Below the pieces are notes generated by a model. The model had not been told where the DNA came from. It saw only the letters and a list, made by a program, of their open reading frames with translations, and did not search any database. From contig PXRX01000031.1 in assembly GCA_003023195.1 (NCBI GenBank), positions 1 through 64,000 of the forward strand: a stretch of 64,000 nucleotides of DNA. The letters run 5' to 3'. The stretch is from Halobacteriales archaeon QS_8_69_26 (lineage in GTDB: Archaea > Halobacteriota > Halobacteria > Halobacteriales > SW-7-71-33). The stretch's first letter is position 1; the number at the start of each line of letters is the position of its first letter. This document shows positions 8,298 to 17,300 of this stretch, piece by piece. A program made the position numbers and the translations under genes.

Positions 8298-8870
8298 TCA
8301 GGGCCTGTCCGGCCTGCCGTCGACGAACTCGAAGTCCACGCCCGCCCGGCGGGCACACTCCTTGTCGCGCATCGAGTCGCCGACGAACACCACCGAGTCC
8401 CTGTCCAGGCCCATCCGTCGGATCGTCTCCCGGAGCGGCTTCGGGTCCGGTTTCGGCGGGGAGACGGTGTCCCGGCCGACCACGGTGCTGACCGAATCCG
8501 AGAGGCCGTGCCGGTCGAGTGCGATCCGGCAGGCCGACTCACAGTTGAGCGAGCAGACGCCCGCGGGGCGGTCGAGGTACATGAGTTCGTTCGCCGTCGG
8601 GAGGAACTCGGCGCGTTCGGCCCCCTCCCGCTCCATCGCCGCCACGGTCTCCTCCACCTCGGCGGCCAGCTCCGGGTCCTCGGCCTCGGTCACGAGGTCC
8701 CAGAGGCTCCGACCGGCGGGGTCGTGACCCGCCGACTCCCAGACCTCCTCTACCTCCCCCGCGACGGCCGCCCAGTCGACGCGCAACCGGACGAGGGTCC
8801 CGTCCAGGTCGTAGACCACGCCGTCGTAGCTGTCGTGTGGCACACGTCCGGGTTCGACGGTGCCCGGCAT
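8298..8870 (-). CDS. HAD-superfamily hydrolase (phosphatase)
   Basis: The protein has 190 residues with the four HAD motifs: DLDGT (nucleophile Asp21, residues 21-25, in VVYDLDGTLV), a Ser/Thr motif in the middle (VCSLN), Lys in PPKPDP and the acidic motif VFVGDSMRD. The helical cap between motifs I and II (about 30-95) indicates subclass IA, like phosphoglycolate phosphatase. Substrate is unknown. It lies next to the tRNA-Leu gene on the same strand but 128 bases away. Confidence 0.85.
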   Translation of the reverse strand: MPGTVEPGRVPHDSYDGVVYDLDGTLVRLRVDWAAVAGEVEEVWESAGHDPAGRSLWDLVTEAEDPELAAEVEETVAAMEREGAERAEFLPTANELMYLDRPAGVCSLNCESACRIALDRHGLSDSVSTVVGRDTVSPPKPDPKPLRETIRRMGLDRDSVVFVGDSMRDKECARRAGVDFEFVDGRPDRP

Positions 8871-8998
8871 AGGAACTTCGGTTGTGCGGCGGCCAGCGGT
8901 CCTTCCGATAGTCGCTGGCCATCGATCCGCTCGCGTTGGATCTTCTGGATCGGATCTGTCGCAATGGTCGCCACTGGTGGGTTTGATCGCGATTAGAG

Positions 8999-9083
<85 letters not shown>

Positions 9084-9230
9084 GCGACGGCGTCAGGCGA
9101 TAGTCGAGGGCCGGACAAAAGCGCTTCCATTTGGTGTCAGTGCCGGCGACGGTGCAACGATGATCGCGACGGATCCCCACCGATGGTCGCTCCCCATTGT
9201 CGCGGTCCGTGTCATCGGTGCCCGGAGAGA

Positions 9231-9237
9231 ATAAATA
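9231..9237 (+). promoter_or_regulatory. TATA box of the PAS-kinase gene
   Basis: ATAAATA in GC-rich sequence. Its centre is about 26 nt before 9260, placing the transcription start next to the ATG at 9264 and supporting a nearly leaderless message beginning MEESRLGDDW. Confidence 0.6.
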
Positions 9238-9263
9238 CCGGCAACTGGATGTTGAATGTGGGA

Positions 9264-10382
9264 ATGGAGGAATCACGGCTGGGCGACGACTGGGAGGACA
9301 CGAAGCTCCAGTTGCTCTCCCAGGAGGAGCTCGTCGAGCGGGTCCAACAGCGGACCAAGGCCCTCGAGAACCTGATGGACACGATGGTCGACGTGCTCCT
9401 CAAACTCGACCCCGAGGGTCGGATCGACATGGCGAACCGGGCCGTCAACGACATCCTCGGCTACGAGGAGGGGGAAGTGATCGGCAAACCGGTCGACTAC
9501 GTGTTCGCCTCCGCCGAGAAGAACGAGGAACTGTCGGACATGATGACCCGGGGTGAGCTCCTGGACACCCTCGTCGGCCAGGGCTACGTCAAGGACGTCG
9601 AGATATACTTCACGACGAAGGAGGGCGAGGCCATCCCGATGAGCCTCTCGGCGTCCGTGATGGAGGACGACGACGGTCAACTAACGGGAATCGTCTGCGT
9701 CGCAAAGGACATCAGCGAACGGAAGACCGCCGAGGACCAGGCCGCGTTCCTCCACTCGCTGTTGCGCCACGACCTCTCGAACAAGCTCCAGGTCATCGAG
9801 GGGAACCTCAACATGATAGACCGCGACGCCCTCGACGACGAGCACGCCGAGTTCTTCGACCACGCGCTCAACGGCATCGGCGACGCCATCGAACTCATCG
9901 ACAACGTCCGGACGCTCCACAAACTGGAGGGAGAGGAGGAACTCGGCCCGACGAACCTCGAACGCCTCCTCCGGGAGGCGATCGACCGCCACGAGGACCT
10001 GCGCAAGCAGCGCGGGTTCACCGTCGAGACGGAGGTCGACGGACCGGGCCGGGTCCTCGGCGGGTCGATCCTCTCGGAACTGTTCGCGAACCTGGTCGAG
10101 AACGCCCTGGTCCACTCCGACGGGTCGACGATCCGCGTCTCGACCAGGGTCGAGGGGAGCACCGTCGTCGTCACTGTCGAGGACGACGGCCGGGGGGTCC
10201 CGGAGGACGAGAAGGAGCGCATCCTCGAGAAGGGGTACTCGGGAACCGGTTCGACGGGGTCGGGGCTGGGGATGCACCTCGCCAGCGAGATCGCGGACGC
10301 CTACGACGGCGACCTGAAGGTCCTCGACTCCGACCTCGGCGGCGCGCGCTTCGACGTCCACTTCCAGCAGTACAGCCGCTGA
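9264..10382 (+). CDS. PAS-domain sensor histidine kinase (cytosolic)
   Basis: A 372-residue kinase without membrane segments. A short coiled N-terminus (about 10-45) precedes one PAS domain (about 45-160; ILGYEEGEVIGKPVDYVF and the GIVCVAKDISERK end). A HisKA-type helix follows with phospho-acceptor His in LLRHDLSNKLQV, then the HATPase domain with N box (ELFANLVENALVHS), G1 (DDGRGVPEDEK) and G2 (STGSGLGMHLASEIA). I chose the ATG at 9264 over 9249 from the TATA spacing. No response regulator is adjacent, as is usual for haloarchaeal orphan kinases. The ligand sensed by the PAS domain is unknown. Confidence 0.88.
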   Translation: MEESRLGDDWEDTKLQLLSQEELVERVQQRTKALENLMDTMVDVLLKLDPEGRIDMANRAVNDILGYEEGEVIGKPVDYVFASAEKNEELSDMMTRGELLDTLVGQGYVKDVEIYFTTKEGEAIPMSLSASVMEDDDGQLTGIVCVAKDISERKTAEDQAAFLHSLLRHDLSNKLQVIEGNLNMIDRDALDDEHAEFFDHALNGIGDAIELIDNVRTLHKLEGEEELGPTNLERLLREAIDRHEDLRKQRGFTVETEVDGPGRVLGGSILSELFANLVENALVHSDGSTIRVSTRVEGSTVVVTVEDDGRGVPEDEKERILEKGYSGTGSTGSGLGMHLASEIADAYDGDLKVLDSDLGGARFDVHFQQYSR

Positions 10383-10462
10383 TCCCCGTCGCCGGCACGC
10401 GGGAGTATCGGCGCTGTGACCGGAAGCGGGATATTCAAATGCCCACCCGAGCTAAGAGAGGT

Positions 10463-10978
10463 ATGGCGAAGTACTCGACGGGCGGGTCGTCGGGTAGCGG
10501 GGGCGGCGAGTCCTGCGAGCTGTGTGGCACGACGAGCGACGAGCTCGTCCAGGCCAACGTGGCCGGGGCCACCCTCCAGGTCTGTCCGGACTGTCGACCC
10601 TACGACGACGCTGCCAAGACGGACGACGGTGCCCGGGAGGGCACGCGCGACGAGGACGAACCCGACCGCCGCCAGCGCGCGGTGCAGAACGCCGCCCGGA
10701 CCTCGGGGGTCTGGAACGACGACTCCGAACACTGGGAACGGGAAGGGGCGGGCTACGACGACGACCAGCTGCCCTACCTCGTCGACGACTACGGCGCTCG
10801 CCTGGAGGCCGCCCGCCAGGACGCGGGCCTCCAGCGGGAGGAACTCGCGGAGGAACTCGGGATCCGGGAGGCCGACATCCTCGCTATCGAACAGGAACGA
10901 GCGAACCAGGCCGGCGTCGGCGGGTCCATCATCGGCGCGCTGGAGGAACACCTCGGGATCCAGCTCTCGGAGGAGTAG
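10463..10978 (+). CDS. Multiprotein bridging factor 1 (MBF1-like, Zn ribbon + HTH)
   Basis: A 171-residue protein with a Ser/Gly-rich start, a zinc ribbon of two CxxC pairs (CELCGTTSDEL...CPDC, about 18-45), a charged linker, and a C-terminal Cro/XRE helix-turn-helix (about 108-165; LEAARQDAGLQREELAEELG, READILAIEQ). This order is that of archaeal MBF1, which associates with the transcription or translation machinery. The ATG at 10463 follows an AAGAGAGG stretch; the earlier in-frame start adds only eight non-family residues. Confidence 0.85.
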   Translation: MAKYSTGGSSGSGGGESCELCGTTSDELVQANVAGATLQVCPDCRPYDDAAKTDDGAREGTRDEDEPDRRQRAVQNAARTSGVWNDDSEHWEREGAGYDDDQLPYLVDDYGARLEAARQDAGLQREELAEELGIREADILAIEQERANQAGVGGSIIGALEEHLGIQLSEE

Positions 10979-11080
10979 CCTCACAGGTCGGTTTCCGAAT
11001 CGTTCGCAGTTTCCGCCCGCGCGAGAACCCAACGGGTCCGCCCCGTGATCCTTTTGTCCGTCGGCCGAGTCCCGCTTCCC

Positions 11081-12277
11081 ATGAGCGAGAACGCACAGCC
11101 GGCGGCGATGGATCCGACGACCACGCGGTTCGAGGCGACGGTCGAGGCGGTCGACGGCCGGGACGTGACCCTCTCGGAGTCGTACTTCTACGCCGAGAGC
11201 GGCGGTCAGCCGGCCGACCGCGGAACGATCGGCACCCACGAGGTCCAGAGCGTCCGGATCGAGGCGGGCGAGCACGTCCACCGGCTGGACGGGGAGCCGT
11301 CGTTCGGGGCCGGGGAGACCGTGGACTGCGCCGTCGACGAGGCGTTTCGCACCTACTGCATGCGGGCACACACCGCGAGTCACGTCCTCTACGGCGCGGG
11401 TCGCCGGGTCCTGGAGGACCTTGGGTACGGCGGGTTCGGGATAGACGAACGGAAGGTCCGGGTGGACTTCACCACGACGACCGAGATCGACGACGAGACG
11501 CTGGTCGAACTGGAGCGACTGGTCAACCGCGCGGTCTGGGACTCCCGGGACGTCTCCTGGGATACGATCCCCACCGAGGAGGCCTACGAGCGAGAGGAGG
11601 TGGCGTTCAACGCGAAGACCGAGGAGGGGGTGTTCGGTAGCGCCGACGCCGTCCGGGTCGTCACGGTCGAGGGGTGGGACTGGGCGGCCTGCGGCGGGAC
11701 CCACGTCGCCAACACCAGTGCCATCGGCCCGGTGACGCTACTCGAGCGGTCGAACCCCGGCGAGGGCCTGACCCGCGTCGAGTTCGCGGTCGGACCGGGT
11801 GGGATCGGCCACCGTGCGGACGAGAAGTCGGCGCTCCTGTCCGCGAGCAGGGCCGCCGGCGTCGGACCGGAGGACCTCCCCGACGAGGTCCGACGGCTCC
11901 AGTCGGAGGTCCAGGACCTGGAGGGCGAGGTGGCCGACCTCCGGGACCGTGCGATCCGTGCGACGGTCGCCGACCTCGACCCGGTCGATCGTGACGGCTA
12001 CACCGTTGCCGCCGGAACTGTCGAGGGGGCCGGACCCAACGAGGTGGAGGGGGTCCTCAGGGAGGCCGCGGGCGACGTCGCGGACGCCGTCGTCCTGGTC
12101 GGCGTCTCCGGGAGCACCTACCTCGCCGTCGCCGCGGACGGGGGTGAGGCACACGCGGGGGACGTCGTCGACGCCGTCACCGACGAGTTCGGTGGCGGCG
12201 GGGGCGGCGGTCCGGGGTTCGCCCAGGGAGGCGGGATCGGGGCCGACCCCGAGGACGTGGTCGAGTACTTGCGGTGA
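11081..12277 (+). CDS. AlaX-type alanyl-tRNA editing protein with DHHA1 domain
   Basis: This 398-residue protein corresponds to the editing half of alanyl-tRNA synthetase without the catalytic half. It hydrolyses Ser- or Gly-mischarged tRNA-Ala. An N-terminal beta-barrel (SYFYAESGGQPADRG) leads into the editing site with zinc ligands HTASH (around 100) and CGGTH (around 205). A coiled stretch (about 260-295) follows, then a C-terminal DHHA1-like domain with a Gly-rich loop (EFGGGGGGGPGFAQGGG). The ATG at 11081 is preferred over upstream in-frame starts because the family begins just before the barrel. Confidence 0.9.
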   Translation: MSENAQPAAMDPTTTRFEATVEAVDGRDVTLSESYFYAESGGQPADRGTIGTHEVQSVRIEAGEHVHRLDGEPSFGAGETVDCAVDEAFRTYCMRAHTASHVLYGAGRRVLEDLGYGGFGIDERKVRVDFTTTTEIDDETLVELERLVNRAVWDSRDVSWDTIPTEEAYEREEVAFNAKTEEGVFGSADAVRVVTVEGWDWAACGGTHVANTSAIGPVTLLERSNPGEGLTRVEFAVGPGGIGHRADEKSALLSASRAAGVGPEDLPDEVRRLQSEVQDLEGEVADLRDRAIRATVADLDPVDRDGYTVAAGTVEGAGPNEVEGVLREAAGDVADAVVLVGVSGSTYLAVAADGGEAHAGDVVDAVTDEFGGGGGGGPGFAQGGGIGADPEDVVEYLR

Positions 12278-12364
12278 GGATCGGTTCGGCGACCCCCTCG
12301 ACCGGAGGGGTGGTGGGTGACCACGGTCGGGCCAGGAACCTCGGGCATCGGCGTCGACCGTCGG

Positions 12365-12480
12365 TCAGAAGACGCTATAGGCGACGAACAGCCAGAAGGA
12401 GCGGTACGATGCGACCGGCATTCCCATGGCGGCGTTGACGTAGAGGGTGTCGGACTTCGCTCTATCGCCACCGGAAGGAT
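12365..12480 (-). pseudogene. Possible remnant: C-terminus of a lost membrane protein
   Basis: Within the 353-base gap between the AlaX-like gene and the acyl-CoA dehydrogenase, one minus-strand frame ends AAMGMPVASYRSFWLFVAYS followed by VF and a stop at 12365-12367. The ending looks like a genuine helix terminus, preceded by a hydrophilic SGGDRAKSDTLYVN. There is no start or upstream body, so if real it is a gene fossil. The remainder of the gap (12278-12364 and 12480-12630) shows nothing else. Confidence 0.35.
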
Positions 12481-12630
12481 CCGGATAGCACAATGAATCG
12501 AGTATCTGCACCCATTATCTATCTCGTTGCCCTGGTGCCGGATCGGACCGGCCCCGTCGATTGGTTCGTCCCGAACGGGTCAGCACTGGGAGTGAGCCAG
12601 GTTTTAGGCGTCCCCGTCCGGAGCGGGGGC

Positions 12631-13764
12631 ATGGACCTCACCGAGGAACAACGGGCGATCCGTGACGTCGTCCACGAGTTCGCCGTGGAGGAGATACGCC
12701 CGACGGCCCGGGAGTGCGACACCGAGCAGAGCTTCCCGGAGGAGGTGTGGGACGGGCTGGCGGACCTGGACCTGACGGGCCTGACGGTGCCCGAGGAGTA
12801 CGGCGGGTTCGACGCCGACCGGGTGACCTACGCGGTGGTCAACGAGGAGGTCGCCTACGGGCAACTCTCCGTCGCGACGGCGCTGTCGGTCCACTGCCTC
12901 GCGACCTCCTGCATCGCGGAGTTCGGCGACGAGGACCAGACGGAGCGCTGGCTCCCGGAGATGGTCGGCGGCCGACCCGTCGGTGCGTTCGCCCTCTCGG
13001 AACCCCACGCCGGGTCGAACCCCGCCGAGATGAGCACGCAGGCCCGCCCCGACGGCGACGAGTACGTGATCGACGGCACCAAGCAGTGGATCACCAACGG
13101 CAAGCGTTCCGGCGTGGTGATCCTCTTCGCCAAGACCGACCGCGACGACCCCGACACCATCACGCAGTTCGTCGTCCCGAAGGACGCCGACGGTCTCACC
13201 GTCGGGAAGAAGGAGGACAAACTCGGCCTCCGGGCATCGGACACCACCTCCCTGGAGTTCGACGGCGTCCGGATCCCACGGGAGAACCGCCTCACGGAGG
13301 TCGGGAAGGGGCTCTCGGCGGCCTTCTCCATCCTGACGGGTGGGCGCGTCGGGATCGCGGCCCAGTCCGTCGGCCTGGCCCAGTCGGCACTGGACGAGGC
13401 CGTCGAGTACAGCCACGAACGCGAGCAGTTCGACCGGCCCCTCTCCGACATACAGACGATCCGCCACGAGGTCGCCGAGATGTCGACGGCGGTCCGGGCG
13501 TCCCGGTTGCTGACCCGCGACGCCGCTCGCCGCCTGGAACACGGCGACCCCCAGGACGCGGCCGAGGCCGCGAGCATGGCGAAGTACTTCGCCAGCGAGG
13601 CCGCGATGGACGTCACCAACGAGGCCGTCCAGATCCACGGCGGCTACGGTTACGTCACGGAGAACGACGTCGAGCGACTCTACCGGGACGCGAAGATAAC
13701 CACCATCTACGAGGGCACCACCGAGATCCAGAAGGAGATTATCGCCCGCCACGTCCTCGACTGA
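12631..13764 (+). CDS. Acyl-CoA dehydrogenase
   Basis: A 377-residue FAD enzyme that oxidises acyl-CoA to trans-2-enoyl-CoA in fatty-acid or branched-chain amino-acid breakdown. Visible landmarks are the N-terminal helical domain (MDLTEEQRAIRDVVHEF), the FAD-binding strand with GAFALSEPHAGSN and KQWITNG, the C-terminal domain motif GGYGYVTENDVERLYRD, and the catalytic-glutamate block IYEGTTEIQ. The start at 12631 fits the family; upstream in-frame codons add a non-homologous extension. The next gene follows after one base, so they are probably cotranscribed. Confidence 0.93.
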   Translation: MDLTEEQRAIRDVVHEFAVEEIRPTARECDTEQSFPEEVWDGLADLDLTGLTVPEEYGGFDADRVTYAVVNEEVAYGQLSVATALSVHCLATSCIAEFGDEDQTERWLPEMVGGRPVGAFALSEPHAGSNPAEMSTQARPDGDEYVIDGTKQWITNGKRSGVVILFAKTDRDDPDTITQFVVPKDADGLTVGKKEDKLGLRASDTTSLEFDGVRIPRENRLTEVGKGLSAAFSILTGGRVGIAAQSVGLAQSALDEAVEYSHEREQFDRPLSDIQTIRHEVAEMSTAVRASRLLTRDAARRLEHGDPQDAAEAASMAKYFASEAAMDVTNEAVQIHGGYGYVTENDVERLYRDAKITTIYEGTTEIQKEIIARHVLD

Positions 13765-13765
13765 G

Positions 13766-14275
13766 ATGTCCGGGTTCACCCACCGGTACGCCGTGACGGA
13801 GGACCCGAACGACCGCTACCGCCTGTTGCGCGAGGAGATGGCACGCCTCCGGGACGGGGCGGAGTTCCCGGACGACGTCTTCGACCCGGAGGCGGTCCAG
13901 GCGACCCTCCGGGAGAACGCGGGCCGGGTCGACGGCGACCTGGTGATACTGGTCGCCAACGACTTCGGCCAGCCCATGGCCTTCCGCCCCGGGGACCTCG
14001 ACCGCGAGGATGTCGACCGGATCCGGACCGCGATCCTGGAGAACAAGTACGACGCCAGCCACGAGGACCTGGCCGAGGTCAGGCGGGACCTCCTGGAGGC
14101 CCACCCCCGGATCCACAAGACGATAGTCGCCGAACTCGCGGACGACGAGGTCCGCCATCACCTCCCGGAGGGCACGAGCGAGGAGACGAACTTCCTCACG
14201 GTCAGGGAGATGGTCGGCCTCGTGGACTACACGACCAACAGCGCCCAGGCCGAGGGCCTGTCGGTTACCTACTGA
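13766..14275 (+). CDS. Conserved-looking soluble protein, unknown
   Basis: A 169-residue acidic alpha-helical protein starting one base after the acyl-CoA dehydrogenase stop. It has no signal peptide, membrane helix or cysteine cluster. Notable stretches are DLVILVANDFGQPMAF, a helix EDLAEVRRDLLEAHPRIHK and HHLPEGTSEETNFLTVREMV. The tight spacing suggests a role linked to the dehydrogenase, for example an accessory or regulatory protein, but nothing in the sequence proves it. I do not recognise the family. Confidence 0.7.
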   Translation: MSGFTHRYAVTEDPNDRYRLLREEMARLRDGAEFPDDVFDPEAVQATLRENAGRVDGDLVILVANDFGQPMAFRPGDLDREDVDRIRTAILENKYDASHEDLAEVRRDLLEAHPRIHKTIVAELADDEVRHHLPEGTSEETNFLTVREMVGLVDYTTNSAQAEGLSVTY

Positions 14276-14308
14276 ACGCCCGCACACTGCCGGCCGGCGA
14301 GGCCGGAC

Positions 14309-17300
14309 TCACCCGTGGTCGGGAACGTCTCCCCACTCGACTTCCGGTGATCCCGCGTCGCCAGCGGAGTCGGTCTCGCCGCTGGCGTCGGGGTTCTCGT
14401 CGGGAACGTCGGTCCAGGTGGACCCCTCGTCGTCGGCCGGGCTCTCTCCGTCCTCGTCCGCGGGCACCGCGTCCCACGTCCCCTCCGGGGTGTCGAGGGC
14501 CGAGACCTCGCTCCCGTCCTCGGCGTCGGCGACTCCGCCGTTTCTACCGCTAGCGTCGGGGGATCCGCCGTCCGCCTCGTTGGCGGCGGGGACGACGTTC
14601 CACGGTCCGCCGTCACCGTCCCGGCTCTCGCGGGTCGATGCACCGGTGGGATCCCGGATCGCTTCCACATTCGCCCCGCCGGTCGGGGGGTCGCCGGACG
14701 GGACCGCGTCCCATCCGTCGTCCGTGGACTCTTCGGTCGGATCCGCACCGCCGCCCGGGGCCATCCACGGGTCCGCGTCGGCGTCGGCAGGGTCCGCTCC
14801 CTCCCCAGGGTCGCCGCCCGTCCCGGCGGAGTCGTCGGCCGCTTCCCCGGCGTCGTCGACCGACTCCCAGAGGTCCCCCTCCGGGACCTCCGGTGAGTTC
14901 TCGCCCCCCGTTTCGTCGTCCTGGGGACTGTCCTTCGCCGGTCCGTCGTCCGGGGGACTGTCCTTCGCCGGTCCGTCGTCACCCGATCCGCCGTCGGCCG
15001 GAACCGAATCCCAGGGATCGTCCGTCACGTCCGGGTCCACGTCGGTGGATCCGCCGGTCTTCGTCCGGTGGTCCGTCGCCGGTTCCCCGGACTCCGCCTC
15101 CCCGTCGCCGGGGATCGACTCCCACGGATCGTCCTCCACCTCTGCCGGGTCGGTCCCGTCGGCATCGTCACCCTCTCCGGCGTCGTCGGTCTCTCCGACC
15201 TCGGCGGGAACGGTCGGATCCACGTCGGAACCGCCGGAGCGGAGGTGCTCGCCGTCGTCGATCCGGAGGTCCGCCAGGGTCGTCAGGTCCTCCGGCGGCC
15301 CATCGTCCGTCCGGTCGGGACCGTTCCCGGTGACCGCGTCGGCACTGCTCTCGGCGGCCGCGTCCGGGGTGGTTTCGGTGGTCGCGTCCGGGATGGTTTC
15401 GGCGGTCGCGTCGGAACCGCTTTCGGCGACCGCGTCCGAATCGCTCTCGGTCGCCGGGATCGGTCCTTCGTCGTCCCCGAGTCCGTCCACATACGGGTCC
15501 GGGTCGTCCCCGAATCCGTCCACGTCGGGATCCGGGTCGTCCCCGAATCCGTCCACAGCGGGGACCGGGTCGGTCTCGGGGTCCACCGGATCCACCTGGG
15601 ATTCGGAGTCGGTGACGTCCGGTTCGGTGGTCTCCGGTTCGACGGGATCCGGTTCGGGTGGATCCGGCTCCGGGTCGTCGGCGACCGGGTCGTCGGCGAC
15701 CGGGTCGGAGTCCGGAGTGTCGGGCACCGGGTCAGGTTCGGGCTCCGGTCCGGTGGTATCGGTTCCCGATTTCGGACCGGAGTCCCCCTCGTCGGGCTGG
15801 GGATCCACCAGGTCGAAGCTGTCGCCCTCGACGTCGACGTCTGGGGCACCGTCCTCGACCCCCAGGTCCTCCAGCAGGCTGTCCTGCTCCGAGTCGTCGT
15901 CGAACAGGCCGCCGCCGGACTCCTCCTCGTCGAACAGGCCGCCGGACCCGGCGTCGTCCGAACCGGTCCAGTCGTCGGTCACCCCGTCGCCCCACCTCGC
16001 CACGGACTCGGCGGCGTCGGATCCGGTCCCGAACAGGTTCGAGGCGCGGATTCCGTCCCCGTCCGACGGCGTGTCGATGGCCCCGGATCCCCACCCGGCG
16101 GCGGTTTCGGGAACGCTCGTCGCCCCGTCGGCGACCGTCGCGTCCCTGAACCAGGCGGTCGCAGGGTCCGGGTCGACGGCGGCGCGACCGCCGCTCCCGG
16201 TGTCCGTCCCCTCTGCGAGGGAATCGCCGGTCCCGGCTCCCGGGTCCGCCGCCGGCGAATCCGCACTTTCCACCCCGGTCGAACTGTCCGGCGAGTCTTC
16301 CAGTTCTTCGGGGGTCGAACCGTCGGCGGGTCCATCCTCCTGTTCCCCCGTCGGATCCGCAGGCGACTCCGCCTCCCCCGGCGAGGAGGCGTCATCCGTC
16401 GGCCGACTACCCTCGAAACTGGAGGGCTCCCCGGCGGCGATGGACCGCAGTTCGTTCACGTCGTACTCCCGGGGATCGGTCTGGTTCCGGGAGTGTGCGT
16501 TCTCCGGGTCCTCTTCGGCGTCGCTCCGCGATTCCGGATCCCCGCCGCTGTCGGAGGTGGGATCGTCTCCGTCCCCCCGCGACGGACCGGTGTCCTCGGC
16601 GTCCTCCCCTCCGGCGGGGTCCCCGGCGGAGCCGTCGTTCCCGCTCGTGGCGTCCCCCGCTGACGCGTCGTCGTCCACGCCGGAGTCGTCGGACTCCAGC
16701 CCTTCGGTTCTTTCGACAGCATCCCGACGCCGGGTGCTGCCGGTGTCGGCACCCTGAGGATCCTCCGGGACATCGCCCGCTTCTCTCGGCGGGTCCGCGT
16801 CCGGCCCCCTGGGGCCCCCGGGTCCACGGTCCGGGGCGAGTGGTCCCCTGGCCGCAGTCCGCTCGGGACCGGACCACACCTCCGGGACGCCGCCGTCGAG
16901 CCTCGCGGTCGCGGTCCCGACGTCGTCGTCCCCCGGCGAGTCCGTCCCGGAACCCACGCCGTCGTTCTCCGGCGGCCCCTCGTCCGCCGCACCGTTCCGG
17001 TCGTCCGCCGCGGTGCCTCCCCCGGTACGGTCCTGCTCTTCGCCCGGGGATCCGTCGCTGCCCTCGTCCGGGGATCTATCCCTGTCATCGGCCTCGACCG
17101 GGGATCCGCCGGGCGAGTCGACCGGGGATCCGCCGGGCGAGAACCGGTAGACGAGGCCGTCGTGGAACACGACGTAGACCCCGCGGGAACGGTCGTGGAT
17201 CACCCGTTCGTCGGAGTCGATGGCCACGTCGACCAGGTCCTCCAGGGTGTCGACCTCGACCACCTGGGTTCCGGGGTCGACCGGCGCGCTCCCGGTGGAG

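Noticed and set aside
14418-16757. Long Ser/Pro-rich plus-strand ORF opposite the DUF5305 tail
   Set aside because: It is the antisense of Asp/Gly/Ser codons (GAC/TCC becoming GTC/GGA). The minus-strand frame continues from a clear two-helix protein.
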